Source: Streptomyces flavochromogenes (lineage in GTDB: Bacteria > Actinomycetota > Actinomycetes > Streptomycetales > Streptomycetaceae). From it: a stretch of DNA of 64,000 nucleotides. The stretch covers positions 62,001 through 126,000 of the forward strand of contig NZ_JNZO01000015.1 of the NCBI RefSeq assembly GCF_000717595.1. The letters run 5' to 3'. Positions 34,600-43,843 of this stretch are shown here, piece after piece. Numbering within the stretch: the first letter of the stretch is position 1; each line of letters begins with the position of its first letter. The position numbers and the translations under genes are program-made. Under the pieces are notes generated by a model, which was given only the letters and a program-made list of their open reading frames with translations, ran no database searches and was not told the origin of the DNA.

Positions 34600-37500
34600 T
34601 CATCGCAGGCCGTACGCCCGGATGATCTCGTTCTTGACGCCGAAGCCGCTGTCCGTCCCGGCGCTCGCGCGGAGCGAGACGAAGCCGCCGGGCTTCCTGG
34701 CCGTCCTGAACGCACCCGTCCAGGTGCCGTCGGCCCGCTTGGTCAGGGTCACCCTCTGCCAGCCGGCGCCGTCGTCGTACGAGACGTCCAGCGTCACCTC
34801 GGTGACGTTGCCGGGCACCGTACCGAGGTTCATGGACACCGGCTTGAGCGTGATCTTCTGGGTCGTCCCGGCCTTGACGTCGCCGTGCAGGTCGGTCTCC
34901 AGACCGTAGTCCAGGTTCAACACCGAGAACGGCTCGAAGAAGTCCGAGTCGACGGTGCCGGACATGAAGTCCCACTCGGTGCGGGTGCGGGTCGACAGCC
35001 GGAAGAGGTCACCGGGCCGTTCCACGTCGAGCACGGCGCGATAGGGCCGGTTGCCGGCCGGTACCTCGACCCATTGCATGTCTCCGCTGACGGGGTTGTC
35101 GTGGATCAGGGTGTCGCCCTGGAAGATCTGCAGGTGGGACGGTGTCTCACCCCACGGCAGATAGCCGCCGAGACGCATGGTGTCGCTGGCGGAGGCCCAG
35201 GCCTGCACGTTCCAGGTCATGTAGTTCTGCCAGCGGGAGTTGTACACGCCGAAGGACTCGCTCTGAGCGGGCCGGGTCGCCGGGGCGAACCAGTCCAGGC
35301 GCGTGGTGCTGCCCTTGGCGTACGTGTTGTCCCCCGACACCATCGACCACGGCAGCGGTCCGTCGACGCCCTGCGTGTGGAACTCCCTCCAGACCTGGCC
35401 CGGGGTCACCCACTCCGTGCGGGTGCCCGGGTGCCACTCCAGCTCGGGCATGTTGAAGGACGGGCTGAGGGTGAAGTCGGACCGGTAGCCTTCCGCGAGT
35501 CGGCCGCCCGCCGCCGCGTAGTAGCGGGCGTCGATCCGGGCGAGGTCGCTCTTGCTCGGCTTGTAGGCCAGGGCTCGGTCCGGCACCTGGCCGGGGTAGT
35601 CCCTGGTCAGGTCGTAGACGAACGGCGTGTACTCGGTCTGCTTCACGGTCAGCTTGAGGACGCCTGTCCTGGCCATGGCGACAAGGCCCTTGCCCGCGTC
35701 GCGGTGCACGGTGGCGACGGGGATGGCCGACTCGCCGACGTACTCCATCAGGCCACCGACACCGTCGTTGACCACGATCAGGGCCTTGGCGCCGGCCGCG
35801 ACCGCGGCCTCGGTGCGCTCCTGCGGCGCGACCTCGTCGCTCCGCTCGACGACGACGATCTTGCCCTTGGCCGTGACCTTCTCGTACGCGTCCGCCGCTC
35901 CGTCGCCCGCGTAGACGGCGTGCAGCGTGTCCGTGCCGGTGCCCAGTGCGCTGCCCGCCTGTACCCGCGCCTCGAACTGGAGCCGGCCGCCCGACGCGCT
36001 CAGACCGAGCTGCGGCTCGCCCTTGCGCCAGCGGGTGATCAGCATGAACTCGCCCTGCTTCATCGCCTCCGTCGGCGAGACGTAGACGTCGTCGTACGTC
36101 GGCGGCAGCACGTACGCGCTGCGGTAGTCCATGTACGGGTCGAGGCCCTTGTAGTGGACGTTGAAATCGACCTTTCGCTGGCGGTCCTCGGTGCGCTGCG
36201 GCGCCTCGGTCTGGAGCAGGCGTGCCTTGCTCGCGTCCAGCACGACGTCCGCGGGGCCGTCCTGGAGGACGGTCTCCGGGTCGACGAGCACGGCCAGACC
36301 GGAGCGGTCCGCCTTCTCCCCCGCCACGTCGACGTACCCGGAGACGGTGTACAGGCCGGGTGCCATGCGCATCGTGGTCGATCCGTCGACGTACACGTTC
36401 CACGGCCAGGGGTCGCCGGCGAGGTTGATGCCGACCCAGCCGCTGGCGGGCTTGCCGTCCTTTCCGACCAGCTTGATGTTCAGGTCGTAGCGCTCCTCCT
36501 CCTTGAGCAGTGCCACGGAGGTGCGGGTCACGGGCTGACCGGTGGCCGCATCGGTGGCGGTCACGTAGCCGGCGTGACGGCCCGCCGGGGCGGTCCGCGG
36601 GTCACCGGTGACGGGAACGGCGGCGGTGCCGCCCGCGGGGACGGTCACCTCGGCCGCTCCCAGCGTGAACGGCCCGTCGTCGTCGGTCAGCGCCAGGTTC
36701 AGGGTGACGTCGGCGGAACCGGCGTTGGTGAAGGTCAGGTCCTTCGTGACGGCGACATCGCTCGGCTCGTGCGGCCAGGTGTGGTTGCCGAAGAAGAGCG
36801 ACCCGGTTGCCCGGACCGTGGTGCGCACGGCGGCGGCCACGTCGAGGCGGCCGGTGCCGACCTCGTACGGCGAGTACGCGCCGTCCAGGCTCTTCGCGGT
36901 GCTCGTCAGGTGTTCCTTGAGCTGCGCGCCGGTCCAGTCCGGGTGCTGCTGGGCAAGGATCGCCGCCGCGCCCGCGACGTGCGGGGTGGCCATCGACGTA
37001 CCGCTGATGGTGCGGTAGAGGCCCTCACCGCCGTCGGTCATCGTCTGTGAACGGGCGGCGGTGATGTCCACGCCCGGCGCCGCGATGTCCGGCTTCATGC
37101 CGCCGGACCAGGCGAGCGGGCCGGTGCTGGAGAAGGAGGCGAGTCGGTCCTGCTTGTCCGTGGCGGCCACGGTCAGTGCCGCGGCGGCCGCGCCCGGGGC
37201 GGAGATGCTCTCCGGCCCGGAATTGCCGGCGGCTATGACGAACAGCGTGCCGTACTGCGCGGAGAGCGCGTCGACCGCCTGCGACATCGGGTCGCTGCCG
37301 TCGGTCGGATAGGAGTCGCCGAGGCTCATGTTGACGACGTCGGCCCCGGACTCCGCGGCCCACTGCATGCCGGCCATGACCCAGGAGTCCTGGCCGGATC
37401 CCTCGGCGCCGCCGAGCACCTTGCCGACGTACAGGTCGGCGCCGGGTGCGACGCCCTTGTTCTCGCCTCCGGAGGCGGCGCCCGAGCCTACGATCGTGCC

Positions 37501-38334
37501 GGCCACATGGGTGCCGTGCCCGTTGACGTCGGTGACGCCCTCTCCCGGAACGAAGCTCGCCGTGCCGTCGATCAGGCCGGCGAAGTCGGGGTGGCCGGCG
37601 TCGATGCCTGTGTCGAGCACGGCCACCTTGACGCCCTTGCCGGTGTATCCGGCCGCCCAGGCCTCAGGCGCGCCGATCAGCGGCACGCTCTCCTTCAGGC
37701 TGGCCTTCACGCGACCGTCGAGCCACAGCTTCGCCACACCCGCGCCCAGCGACGGGCTGCCCTGCTGCGCGACGGTGTTCCAGAAGGTGCGGGTCTGCCG
37801 CTTCTCGGTGCTGAGCGCGGCGCCTCGGATGCCCTTGAGCTCTCGGGTCAGCTTGCTGCCCCTGGGGGCAGTGGGTTCGACGGCCGCGCGGGACTTCGAC
37901 TGCGTGTACGTCGCGATCAGCGGTACCGCGGCCGACTTCGCGTCGTCGTACCCCATCTCGATCAGGTCGGTGACGTTGAACAGCCGCCGGTCCAGCTTGT
38001 CCGCGCCCACGAGCGGCGCGGCCTCGTCCGGGAGGACGAACAGGTCGCCCTTGATCTGCTGGATCTTGACGCCGCCGACGGCACTGTCGGGCCGGTCGAC
38101 CTCGGCGGTCTGCTTGCCGTCGGCCATCGTGGTGACCGTGACGACGTCGCCGGTGACCAGGGTGACCTTGTGGGTCGCCGAGGACTTGGCGGGGACGGTG
38201 GGCTTGACCGGAGCCGCCTGCGCGGGCACCTGCAGAGCTACGAGCCCCGAGGCCAGCAGGGGCACCACAGTGGCCGCCACGGTCAGCTGCCAGCGTCCAC
38301 GCCGGAAGGCGGAGGGATGGGAAGGGGAGTTCAT
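34600..38334 (-). CDS. Large secreted S8 (subtilisin-like) serine protease
   Basis: The 1244-residue protein starts with an Arg-containing signal peptide ending at AQA (about residue 40) and a propeptide. The catalytic subtilase domain follows with Asp241 in VAVLDTGID, His273 in NGHGTHVAG, oxyanion Asn371 in AAGNSGP and Ser447 in GTSMATPHVAG. After about residue 505 come beta-rich domains, including a PA-like stretch (VVVERSDEVAPQERTEA, ALIVVNDGVGG), and a C-terminal region ending in the Ig-like YDDGAGWQRVTL. It is an exported peptidase that probably matures by autocleavage. A hairpin at 34559-34588 ends its transcript. Confidence 0.93.
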   Translation of the reverse strand: MNSPSHPSAFRRGRWQLTVAATVVPLLASGLVALQVPAQAAPVKPTVPAKSSATHKVTLVTGDVVTVTTMADGKQTAEVDRPDSAVGGVKIQQIKGDLFVLPDEAAPLVGADKLDRRLFNVTDLIEMGYDDAKSAAVPLIATYTQSKSRAAVEPTAPRGSKLTRELKGIRGAALSTEKRQTRTFWNTVAQQGSPSLGAGVAKLWLDGRVKASLKESVPLIGAPEAWAAGYTGKGVKVAVLDTGIDAGHPDFAGLIDGTASFVPGEGVTDVNGHGTHVAGTIVGSGAASGGENKGVAPGADLYVGKVLGGAEGSGQDSWVMAGMQWAAESGADVVNMSLGDSYPTDGSDPMSQAVDALSAQYGTLFVIAAGNSGPESISAPGAAAAALTVAATDKQDRLASFSSTGPLAWSGGMKPDIAAPGVDITAARSQTMTDGGEGLYRTISGTSMATPHVAGAAAILAQQHPDWTGAQLKEHLTSTAKSLDGAYSPYEVGTGRLDVAAAVRTTVRATGSLFFGNHTWPHEPSDVAVTKDLTFTNAGSADVTLNLALTDDDGPFTLGAAEVTVPAGGTAAVPVTGDPRTAPAGRHAGYVTATDAATGQPVTRTSVALLKEEERYDLNIKLVGKDGKPASGWVGINLAGDPWPWNVYVDGSTTMRMAPGLYTVSGYVDVAGEKADRSGLAVLVDPETVLQDGPADVVLDASKARLLQTEAPQRTEDRQRKVDFNVHYKGLDPYMDYRSAYVLPPTYDDVYVSPTEAMKQGEFMLITRWRKGEPQLGLSASGGRLQFEARVQAGSALGTGTDTLHAVYAGDGAADAYEKVTAKGKIVVVERSDEVAPQERTEAAVAAGAKALIVVNDGVGGLMEYVGESAIPVATVHRDAGKGLVAMARTGVLKLTVKQTEYTPFVYDLTRDYPGQVPDRALAYKPSKSDLARIDARYYAAAGGRLAEGYRSDFTLSPSFNMPELEWHPGTRTEWVTPGQVWREFHTQGVDGPLPWSMVSGDNTYAKGSTTRLDWFAPATRPAQSESFGVYNSRWQNYMTWNVQAWASASDTMRLGGYLPWGETPSHLQIFQGDTLIHDNPVSGDMQWVEVPAGNRPYRAVLDVERPGDLFRLSTRTRTEWDFMSGTVDSDFFEPFSVLNLDYGLETDLHGDVKAGTTQKITLKPVSMNLGTVPGNVTEVTLDVSYDDGAGWQRVTLTKRADGTWTGAFRTARKPGGFVSLRASAGTDSGFGVKNEIIRAYGLR

Positions 38335-38362
38335 GGCATGGGTCTATCGACCGGCGAACACG

Positions 38363-38381
38363 GTCGTGAAGGTCTCACGAC
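38363..38381. promoter_or_regulatory. Short dyad upstream of the subtilase gene
   Basis: GTCGTGA and its perfect complement are separated by five bases, about 30 bases upstream of the subtilase ATG. It could be an operator; the arms are only 7 bp, so chance is possible. Confidence 0.3.
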
Positions 38382-38582
38382 GGCAAGTCCTCGCCATGGC
38401 AAAGGCTTGTCAGCCGTGAACCGCGCCATTCCGGGCGGAAAGACGCGGTACGGCCTTCCCTCCGTGCCGGAGGTCGCGGGTGCCGACATGCGCCGGGGGA
38501 CGTCGGGGGTCAGATTGGAGATACCGAGCCGCCGGACGGGGATGTCTCGGCGGGCGGACGACATGGAGGAGCCTGTCAGACC

Positions 38583-40112
38583 ATGGCTCGCGAAGAAGCG
38601 CCAGGTGAGCCGCCGCGGCTGGTTCTCGTCGTCGGCGTGGCCGGGTCGGGCAAGTCGACGGTGGGGCGTCTTCTCGCCGAGCGGCTGGGTTCGACCTACG
38701 GGGAAGCGGACGCCTTCCACTCCGAGGCCGACCGCGCCAAGATGGCCGCCGGCCATGCCCTCACGGACAGCGACCGGGAACCGTGGCTCGACGCGATCGG
38801 GGACTGGATGGACCGGACGACCTCGGCCGGTCAGCGGGCCGTGGTCACCTGTTCGGCGCTCAAGCGTCGCTACCGGGACAAGCTGCTCGCAGGGCGTCCC
38901 GACGCCGTTCTGGTGTACCTGCACGGCTCGCGCGAGCTCCTGGAGTCCCGGCTGGCCGCGCGCCGCGGTCACTTCTTCCCGGCGGACCTGCTGGACAGCC
39001 AGCTCGCGGACCTCCAGGAGCCGGGGCCCGACGAGCACCCGCTGGTGGTGGAGATCGACCAGCCTCCGGAGGCCGTCGTCACGGCCGTGCTGTCGCTGAT
39101 GCGCCGCGCATCCGCTGCCGGGGTACCGGTGGACCGGCCGGGCGCGGAGCGGGCGCCTCACTCCGTCGTGCCCGACGGCCCTTCCGCGTCTCCCAGCCCC
39201 ACAGGCGGGTCGTGGCTGTTGGTCCGGGGAGAGCAGAGCGCGGAAGTGGTCCAGCTCGGCGGCGCCCTGCGCGACTACGTCGTGAGCGGCCGACCGGTGC
39301 TGGACGGGTTCTCCACGGGCGCCGCCATCACCGGCGGGCGCGGGCAACTGCTCGTCCCCTGGCCGAACCGCGTGGGCGGCGGTCGCTACCGCTTCGACGG
39401 CAGGGATCTGCAACTCCCCCTGACCGAGGTGGAGAAGGAGAACGCGATCCACGGACTGCTTCGCTGGACCCTGTGGGAGCGGCTCGCCCGCACCGACGAC
39501 TCGGTGACGCTCGGCACCACGCTCTGTCCCCAGCCCGGGTATCCGTTCCTCCTCGATGTCCGTGTCGAGTACCGGCTGGGGGCCGAAGGGCTCAGTGCCA
39601 CGGTCCGGGCCACCAACACCGGTACCGGCCCCGCACCTTACGGTGTGGGCCAGCACCCCTACCTCACGGTCGGCACCGATCTCGTCGACGGCGTCGTGCT
39701 GACCGTCCCCGCGCGGAGCCTGCTGCGTACCGACGACAGGGGCCTGCCCATCGGCCAGGAGCCCGTCGACGGCACCCCGTACGACTTCCGCACCGCCCGC
39801 CCCATCGGCGACCTGCGGCTGGACACCGCCTTCACCGGACTCGACCGTGACCCTGACGGGCGGGCGGTCGTAAGGCTGGCGCACCCCTCAGGACTCCGGG
39901 GCGTCGATCTCCGGCTCGGCGAGGGCACGCGCTGGGTGCAGGTGTACACGGGCGACACCCTGGCCGAACCCGAGCGGCGGCGACGGGGGGTCGCCGTGGA
40001 GGCGATGTCCTGTCCACCGGACGCCTTCCGGAGCGGAACGGACCTCACCGTCCTGCAGCCGGGCGCGACCCACGTGCTCCGCTGGGGGCTGAGCCCCTGG
40101 GGGTACGCGTGA
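38583..40112 (+). CDS. Gluconokinase fused to aldose 1-epimerase
   Basis: The 509-residue protein has two enzymes. Residues 11-175 are a gluconate kinase with P-loop GVAGSGKST (18-26), EADAFHSEADRAKMAAGHAL, VTCSALKRRYRD and RRGHFFPADLLDSQ, which convert gluconate to 6-phosphogluconate. A Pro/Ser-rich linker (176-208) joins it to an aldose 1-epimerase (mutarotase) domain (about 209-509), with catalytic-type His290 in NAIHGLLRW and His358 in VGQHPYL, and a C-terminal VEAMSCPPDAF. Both parts are full length. The fusion is unusual. It heads a run of four co-directional genes for sugar oxidation. GTGA overlap links it to the next gene. Confidence 0.87.
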   Translation: MAREEAPGEPPRLVLVVGVAGSGKSTVGRLLAERLGSTYGEADAFHSEADRAKMAAGHALTDSDREPWLDAIGDWMDRTTSAGQRAVVTCSALKRRYRDKLLAGRPDAVLVYLHGSRELLESRLAARRGHFFPADLLDSQLADLQEPGPDEHPLVVEIDQPPEAVVTAVLSLMRRASAAGVPVDRPGAERAPHSVVPDGPSASPSPTGGSWLLVRGEQSAEVVQLGGALRDYVVSGRPVLDGFSTGAAITGGRGQLLVPWPNRVGGGRYRFDGRDLQLPLTEVEKENAIHGLLRWTLWERLARTDDSVTLGTTLCPQPGYPFLLDVRVEYRLGAEGLSATVRATNTGTGPAPYGVGQHPYLTVGTDLVDGVVLTVPARSLLRTDDRGLPIGQEPVDGTPYDFRTARPIGDLRLDTAFTGLDRDPDGRAVVRLAHPSGLRGVDLRLGEGTRWVQVYTGDTLAEPERRRRGVAVEAMSCPPDAFRSGTDLTVLQPGATHVLRWGLSPWGYA

Positions 40113-41062
40113 CCGCGTCCGTTGAGCCGCCGGGGGCGGGCGACATGACCGTGCGCGATTTCCGGGCACTCTACGAGCGGCTCCGGAACCAGGCGGCGCC
40201 GCCGGCGGTGAACGGCCGGTGTGGCGCGCTCCGCCACCTCACACCCGAGCGGGTGGCGGCAGCGGCCTCGGAGGTCCGGCTCGGACGCACCGTGTCGATG
40301 GCGGCTCCGATCGAGACCGTACCTGGCCCCGACGACCCTGAGCCCGCGGTGCATCGCATGACCGGCCCCAGCCCGCGCGATCTCGGCTCCGACGCGCTCC
40401 ACTTCGCCACCGACCGTTTCGCCATGAACGTGCACGGCGACGCGGACAGCCATCTCGACGCCCTCTGTCATGTGGTGTTCGACGGGGAGCTGTACGGCGG
40501 AGTGCCCGCGAGCACCCTGACGCCCGAGGGTGCCCGTCGGCTCGCCGTCGACCTGCTCGGGAACGGCATCGTCGGCCGGGGTGTCCTGCTGGACATCCCG
40601 CGGCTGCGTGGCGTGCCCTGGCTGGAACCGGGCGACCATGTGACCTCGGGCGACCTGACGGCCGCCGAGGCCGCGCAGGGAGTCCGTGTCGGACCGGGCG
40701 ACCTCCTGTTCGTCAGGGTGGGGCATCGTCTTCGGCGCACCGAGCTCGGGCCGTGGGACTCGGCGCGGGCACGGGTGGGTCTGCACCCGACCGCCGTGGA
40801 GTTCCTGGCCGAACGCGAGGTCTCCGCTCTGGGCGGAGACGGCAACAACGACACCGCGCCCAGCGCCGTGGAGGGCATCGCCTTCCCCGTGCACGTCCTG
40901 GCCATCCACGCCATGGGGGTCCATCTCATGGACTATCTGCGGTTCGAGGATCTCGTCCCGGTCTGCGCGCGGGCCGGGCGCTGGAGTTTCCTCTGTGCGG
41001 TCGCCCCCCTGCGGCTGACGGGAGCCACGGGGTCGCCCGTGAACCCCATCGCGGTGCTGTGA
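40109..41062 (+). CDS. Cyclase-family (kynurenine formamidase-like) metal hydrolase
   Basis: The 317-residue protein is of the cyclase/kynurenine-formamidase superfamily. The metal-binding signature HGDADSHLDALCH (about residues 110-122) matches HxxxHxDxxxH-type sites, and HAMGVHLMDYL near the C-terminus supplies further residues. The family opens amide or lactone-like bonds. In this setting it could hydrolyse a sugar lactone, the product of glucose oxidation; that is inference from the neighbours. The GTG start overlaps the previous stop (GTGA), so the two proteins are probably made together. The first 12 residues precede a possible internal ATG. Confidence 0.82.
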   Translation: MTASVEPPGAGDMTVRDFRALYERLRNQAAPPAVNGRCGALRHLTPERVAAAASEVRLGRTVSMAAPIETVPGPDDPEPAVHRMTGPSPRDLGSDALHFATDRFAMNVHGDADSHLDALCHVVFDGELYGGVPASTLTPEGARRLAVDLLGNGIVGRGVLLDIPRLRGVPWLEPGDHVTSGDLTAAEAAQGVRVGPGDLLFVRVGHRLRRTELGPWDSARARVGLHPTAVEFLAEREVSALGGDGNNDTAPSAVEGIAFPVHVLAIHAMGVHLMDYLRFEDLVPVCARAGRWSFLCAVAPLRLTGATGSPVNPIAVL

Positions 41063-41204
41063 ACCGGCCCGGCGCCAGGGCCCGCCGCTCCGGTCGCCCT
41101 CCACGTGGAGGACGGCTACTTTCGAGACAGGTGGGGCCGCCTGACCATCGCCCCGCGGGGCACCAGGTGCCCGACATCAGGTCGGGGCCACGATTCCAAG
41201 GACG

Positions 41205-42794
41205 GTGGTCGCCGTGGGCGACGCCCCTCACTATGACGTCATCATCATCGGCACCGGCGCCGGCGGAGGTACCCTCGCCCACCGGCTCGCCCCGTCCGGC
41301 AAGCGCGTCCTCCTGGTCGAACGCGGCGGCTACCTTCCGCGTGAGCGGGACAACTGGGACTCGACGGCCGTGTTCGTCAGGGGCAAGTACCGCGCGCCGG
41401 AGTACTGGCTCGACAGGAACGGCGACGAGTTCCCGCCCGAGGTCAACTACTACGTCGGCGGCAACACCAAGTTCTACGGGGCCGCCCTCTTCCGGCTGCG
41501 CCCGGAGGACTTCGGCGAGATCCGTCATCACGGCGGCATCTCCCCCGCCTGGCCGATCCGGTACGAGGATCTGGAGCCGTACTACACCCAGGCCGAGCAC
41601 CTCTATCTCGTCCACGGACGGCACGGCGAGGATCCCGGCGAAGGCCCGGTGAGCGCGCAGTACGCCCGTCCGCCGGTGGAACACGAGCCGCGCATCCAGC
41701 AGTTGAGCGACGATCTCGAGAAGCGCGGCCTGCACCCGTTCCACCTGCCGATCGGCGTCGATCTGAGCCAGGAGAACGGGGGGCGGGCCACCCACTCCAG
41801 CGTCTGCATCCGGTGCGACCGGGTGGACGGCTTTCCGTGTCTGGTGCGCGGGAAGTCCGACGCCGAGGTGATCTGCGTGGAACCGGCCCTGAAGCACCCC
41901 AACGTCGAGATGGTCACGCACACCCAGGTGGTCCGGCTGGAGACGGATGCCCGGGGACGCAGTGTCAGCGCGGTCGTCGGCCGGCTGGCGGACGGTTCCG
42001 AGGTCCGGTACACGGCGGACGTGGTGGTCGTCTCCTGCGGGGCGGTCAACTCCGCTGCTCTGCTGCTGGCCTCGGCGAACGAACACCACCCCCGTGGCCT
42101 CGCCAACAGCTCGGACGTGGTCGGCCGGTTCTACATGCGGCACAACAACCTCGCTCTGATGGCGGTGTCGAAGGAACCCAACGACACCCGGTTCCAGAAG
42201 ACCCTCGCCCTCAACGACTGGTACCTCGGCGCGGACGACTGGGACTACCCGTTGGGCGGCATCCAGATGCTGGGCAAGTCGGACGCCGAACAGATCCACG
42301 GCGAGGCCCCCCGATGGGCGGGTGCGGTGACGCCCGACATGCCGTTCGAGGTGCTGGCGCGTCACGCCGTCGACTTCTGGCTGTGCGGTGAGGATCTCCC
42401 CCTGCCCGACAGCCGTGTCACTCTCGACGGCGACGCCCGGATCCGGCTCACGCTCGACGAGAAGAACAACATCGAGGGCCTGAAGCGGCTGAGGCACAAG
42501 CTGCAGGGAATGCTGGGCCACCTCGGCATGCACGAGCATCACCTGCTGTCCCGCAGCATCTACCTGCACAAGGGCATGCCGATCGGTGCGACGGCGCACC
42601 AGGCGGGCACCGTTCGCTTCGGCACCGATCCCGCCGCCTCCGCGCTGGACGTGAACTGCAAGGCGCACGACCTCGACAACCTGTACGTCGTCGACACGAG
42701 CTTCTTCCCGAGCATCGGCGCGGTCAACCCCTCCTTGACGGCCATCGCGAACGCCCTGCGGGTCGGGGACCACCTCGTGGCCCGGCTGGGCTGA
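41205..42794 (+). CDS. GMC-family FAD-dependent oxidoreductase
   Basis: The 529-residue product has the GMC FAD-binding start YDVIIIGTGAGGGTLAHRL and RVLLVERGGYLPRE. It also has GGNTKFYGAALFRLR and the C-terminal block with catalytic-type His in TAHQAGTVRFG and Asn in GAVNPSLTAIANAL. Members oxidise alcohols, sugars or sterols; the resemblance is nearest to choline/glucose-methanol-choline sugar oxidases without signal peptides. Two Cys (SSVCIRCDRVDGFPC) form a CxxC-x6-C set, seen in some family members. It follows the cyclase gene by 142 bp and may share its transcript. The GTG at 41205 gives the VAVGDAP start. Confidence 0.88.
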   Translation: MVAVGDAPHYDVIIIGTGAGGGTLAHRLAPSGKRVLLVERGGYLPRERDNWDSTAVFVRGKYRAPEYWLDRNGDEFPPEVNYYVGGNTKFYGAALFRLRPEDFGEIRHHGGISPAWPIRYEDLEPYYTQAEHLYLVHGRHGEDPGEGPVSAQYARPPVEHEPRIQQLSDDLEKRGLHPFHLPIGVDLSQENGGRATHSSVCIRCDRVDGFPCLVRGKSDAEVICVEPALKHPNVEMVTHTQVVRLETDARGRSVSAVVGRLADGSEVRYTADVVVVSCGAVNSAALLLASANEHHPRGLANSSDVVGRFYMRHNNLALMAVSKEPNDTRFQKTLALNDWYLGADDWDYPLGGIQMLGKSDAEQIHGEAPRWAGAVTPDMPFEVLARHAVDFWLCGEDLPLPDSRVTLDGDARIRLTLDEKNNIEGLKRLRHKLQGMLGHLGMHEHHLLSRSIYLHKGMPIGATAHQAGTVRFGTDPAASALDVNCKAHDLDNLYVVDTSFFPSIGAVNPSLTAIANALRVGDHLVARLG

Positions 42795-42961
42795 GGTCGG
42801 CGCGGCCGGGTCCGCAGATGGCCCGTCCGGACGAAGATGCTGGGCTCAACGGCCCAACGGCGATGTGGAGGAGATGCCGACCGCCTCATCGGGTGATTGC
42901 GTGAGATGCCCGGCCGCGCCGGCTCCGGGCCCAGGGTGAGCGCGCAGCGAGGAGGCAGGGA

Positions 42962-43801
42962 ATGGATTCCACTGTGGGGGCACCTCGGGATGTGATCCCG
43001 GCGCGTTTGCTCCAAGGCCAGAAGGCTCTGGTCACCGGTGCCAATTCGGGCATCGGCAAGGCCACGGCCATCGGTCTGGGCCGAGCCGGTGCCGACGTGG
43101 TCGTGAACTACGTGGCGGGGCGCGAGGCCGCCGAGGAGGTGGTCGCGGAGATCGCCTCGTTCGGGGTCCGCGCCGCGGCGTACGAGGCCGACGTGTCCCA
43201 GGAGGACCAGGTCGTCGCCATGATGGACCGGATGGTCAAGGAGTTCGGCACCATCGACGTTCTCGTGGCCAACGCGGGACTGCAGCGGGACGCCCGGCTC
43301 ACGGAGATGACGCTCGCCCAGTGGCAGAAGGTCATCGACGTCAATCTCACCGGTCAGTTCCTGTGCGCCCGGGAGGCCGCCAAGGAGTTCCGGCGCCGAG
43401 GCGTGGTCACGGAGGTCTCCCGCTCCGCCGGGAAGATCGTCTGCATGAGTTCGGTGCACCAGCTCATCCCGTGGGCGGGTCACGTCAACTACGCGTCCTC
43501 CAAGGGCGGGGTGCAGATGATGATGCAGACCCTGGCCCAGGAGCTGGCACCCGAGAAGATCCGGGTGAACGCGGTCGCCCCGGGCGCGATCAGGACGCCG
43601 ATCAATCGCGCGGCCTGGGAGACGCCGGAGGCGCGGGAGGACCTTCTGCGGCTCATTCCGTACGACCGGATCGGCGACCCGGAGGACATCGCGAACGCCG
43701 TCGTCGCGCTCGCCTCCGACCTCATGGACTACGTGGTGGGAACCACCCTCTACGTCGACGGCGGCATGACCCTCTTCCCCGGTTTCGCCACGGGCGGTTG
43801 A
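42962..43801 (+). CDS. SDR-family glucose 1-dehydrogenase-like enzyme
   Basis: The 279-residue protein is a classical short-chain dehydrogenase. It has the cofactor loop TGANSGIG (about 25-32), NAG (about 104-106) and the catalytic set Ser in MSSVHQ, Tyr and Lys in VNYASSKGG. The C-terminus VGTTLYVDGGMTLFPGFATGG matches Bacillus-type glucose 1-dehydrogenases and related Gdh annotations. It would oxidise glucose to gluconolactone with NAD(P). With the mutarotase-gluconokinase fusion and the cyclase-family hydrolase upstream it completes a plausible glucose-to-6-phosphogluconate route. Other SDR substrates are possible. Confidence 0.88.
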   Translation: MDSTVGAPRDVIPARLLQGQKALVTGANSGIGKATAIGLGRAGADVVVNYVAGREAAEEVVAEIASFGVRAAAYEADVSQEDQVVAMMDRMVKEFGTIDVLVANAGLQRDARLTEMTLAQWQKVIDVNLTGQFLCAREAAKEFRRRGVVTEVSRSAGKIVCMSSVHQLIPWAGHVNYASSKGGVQMMMQTLAQELAPEKIRVNAVAPGAIRTPINRAAWETPEAREDLLRLIPYDRIGDPEDIANAVVALASDLMDYVVGTTLYVDGGMTLFPGFATGG

Positions 43802-43843
43802 CCGTCCCCCGGCCTGTCACGTTCACGAACAGCGAAGGCTTGC

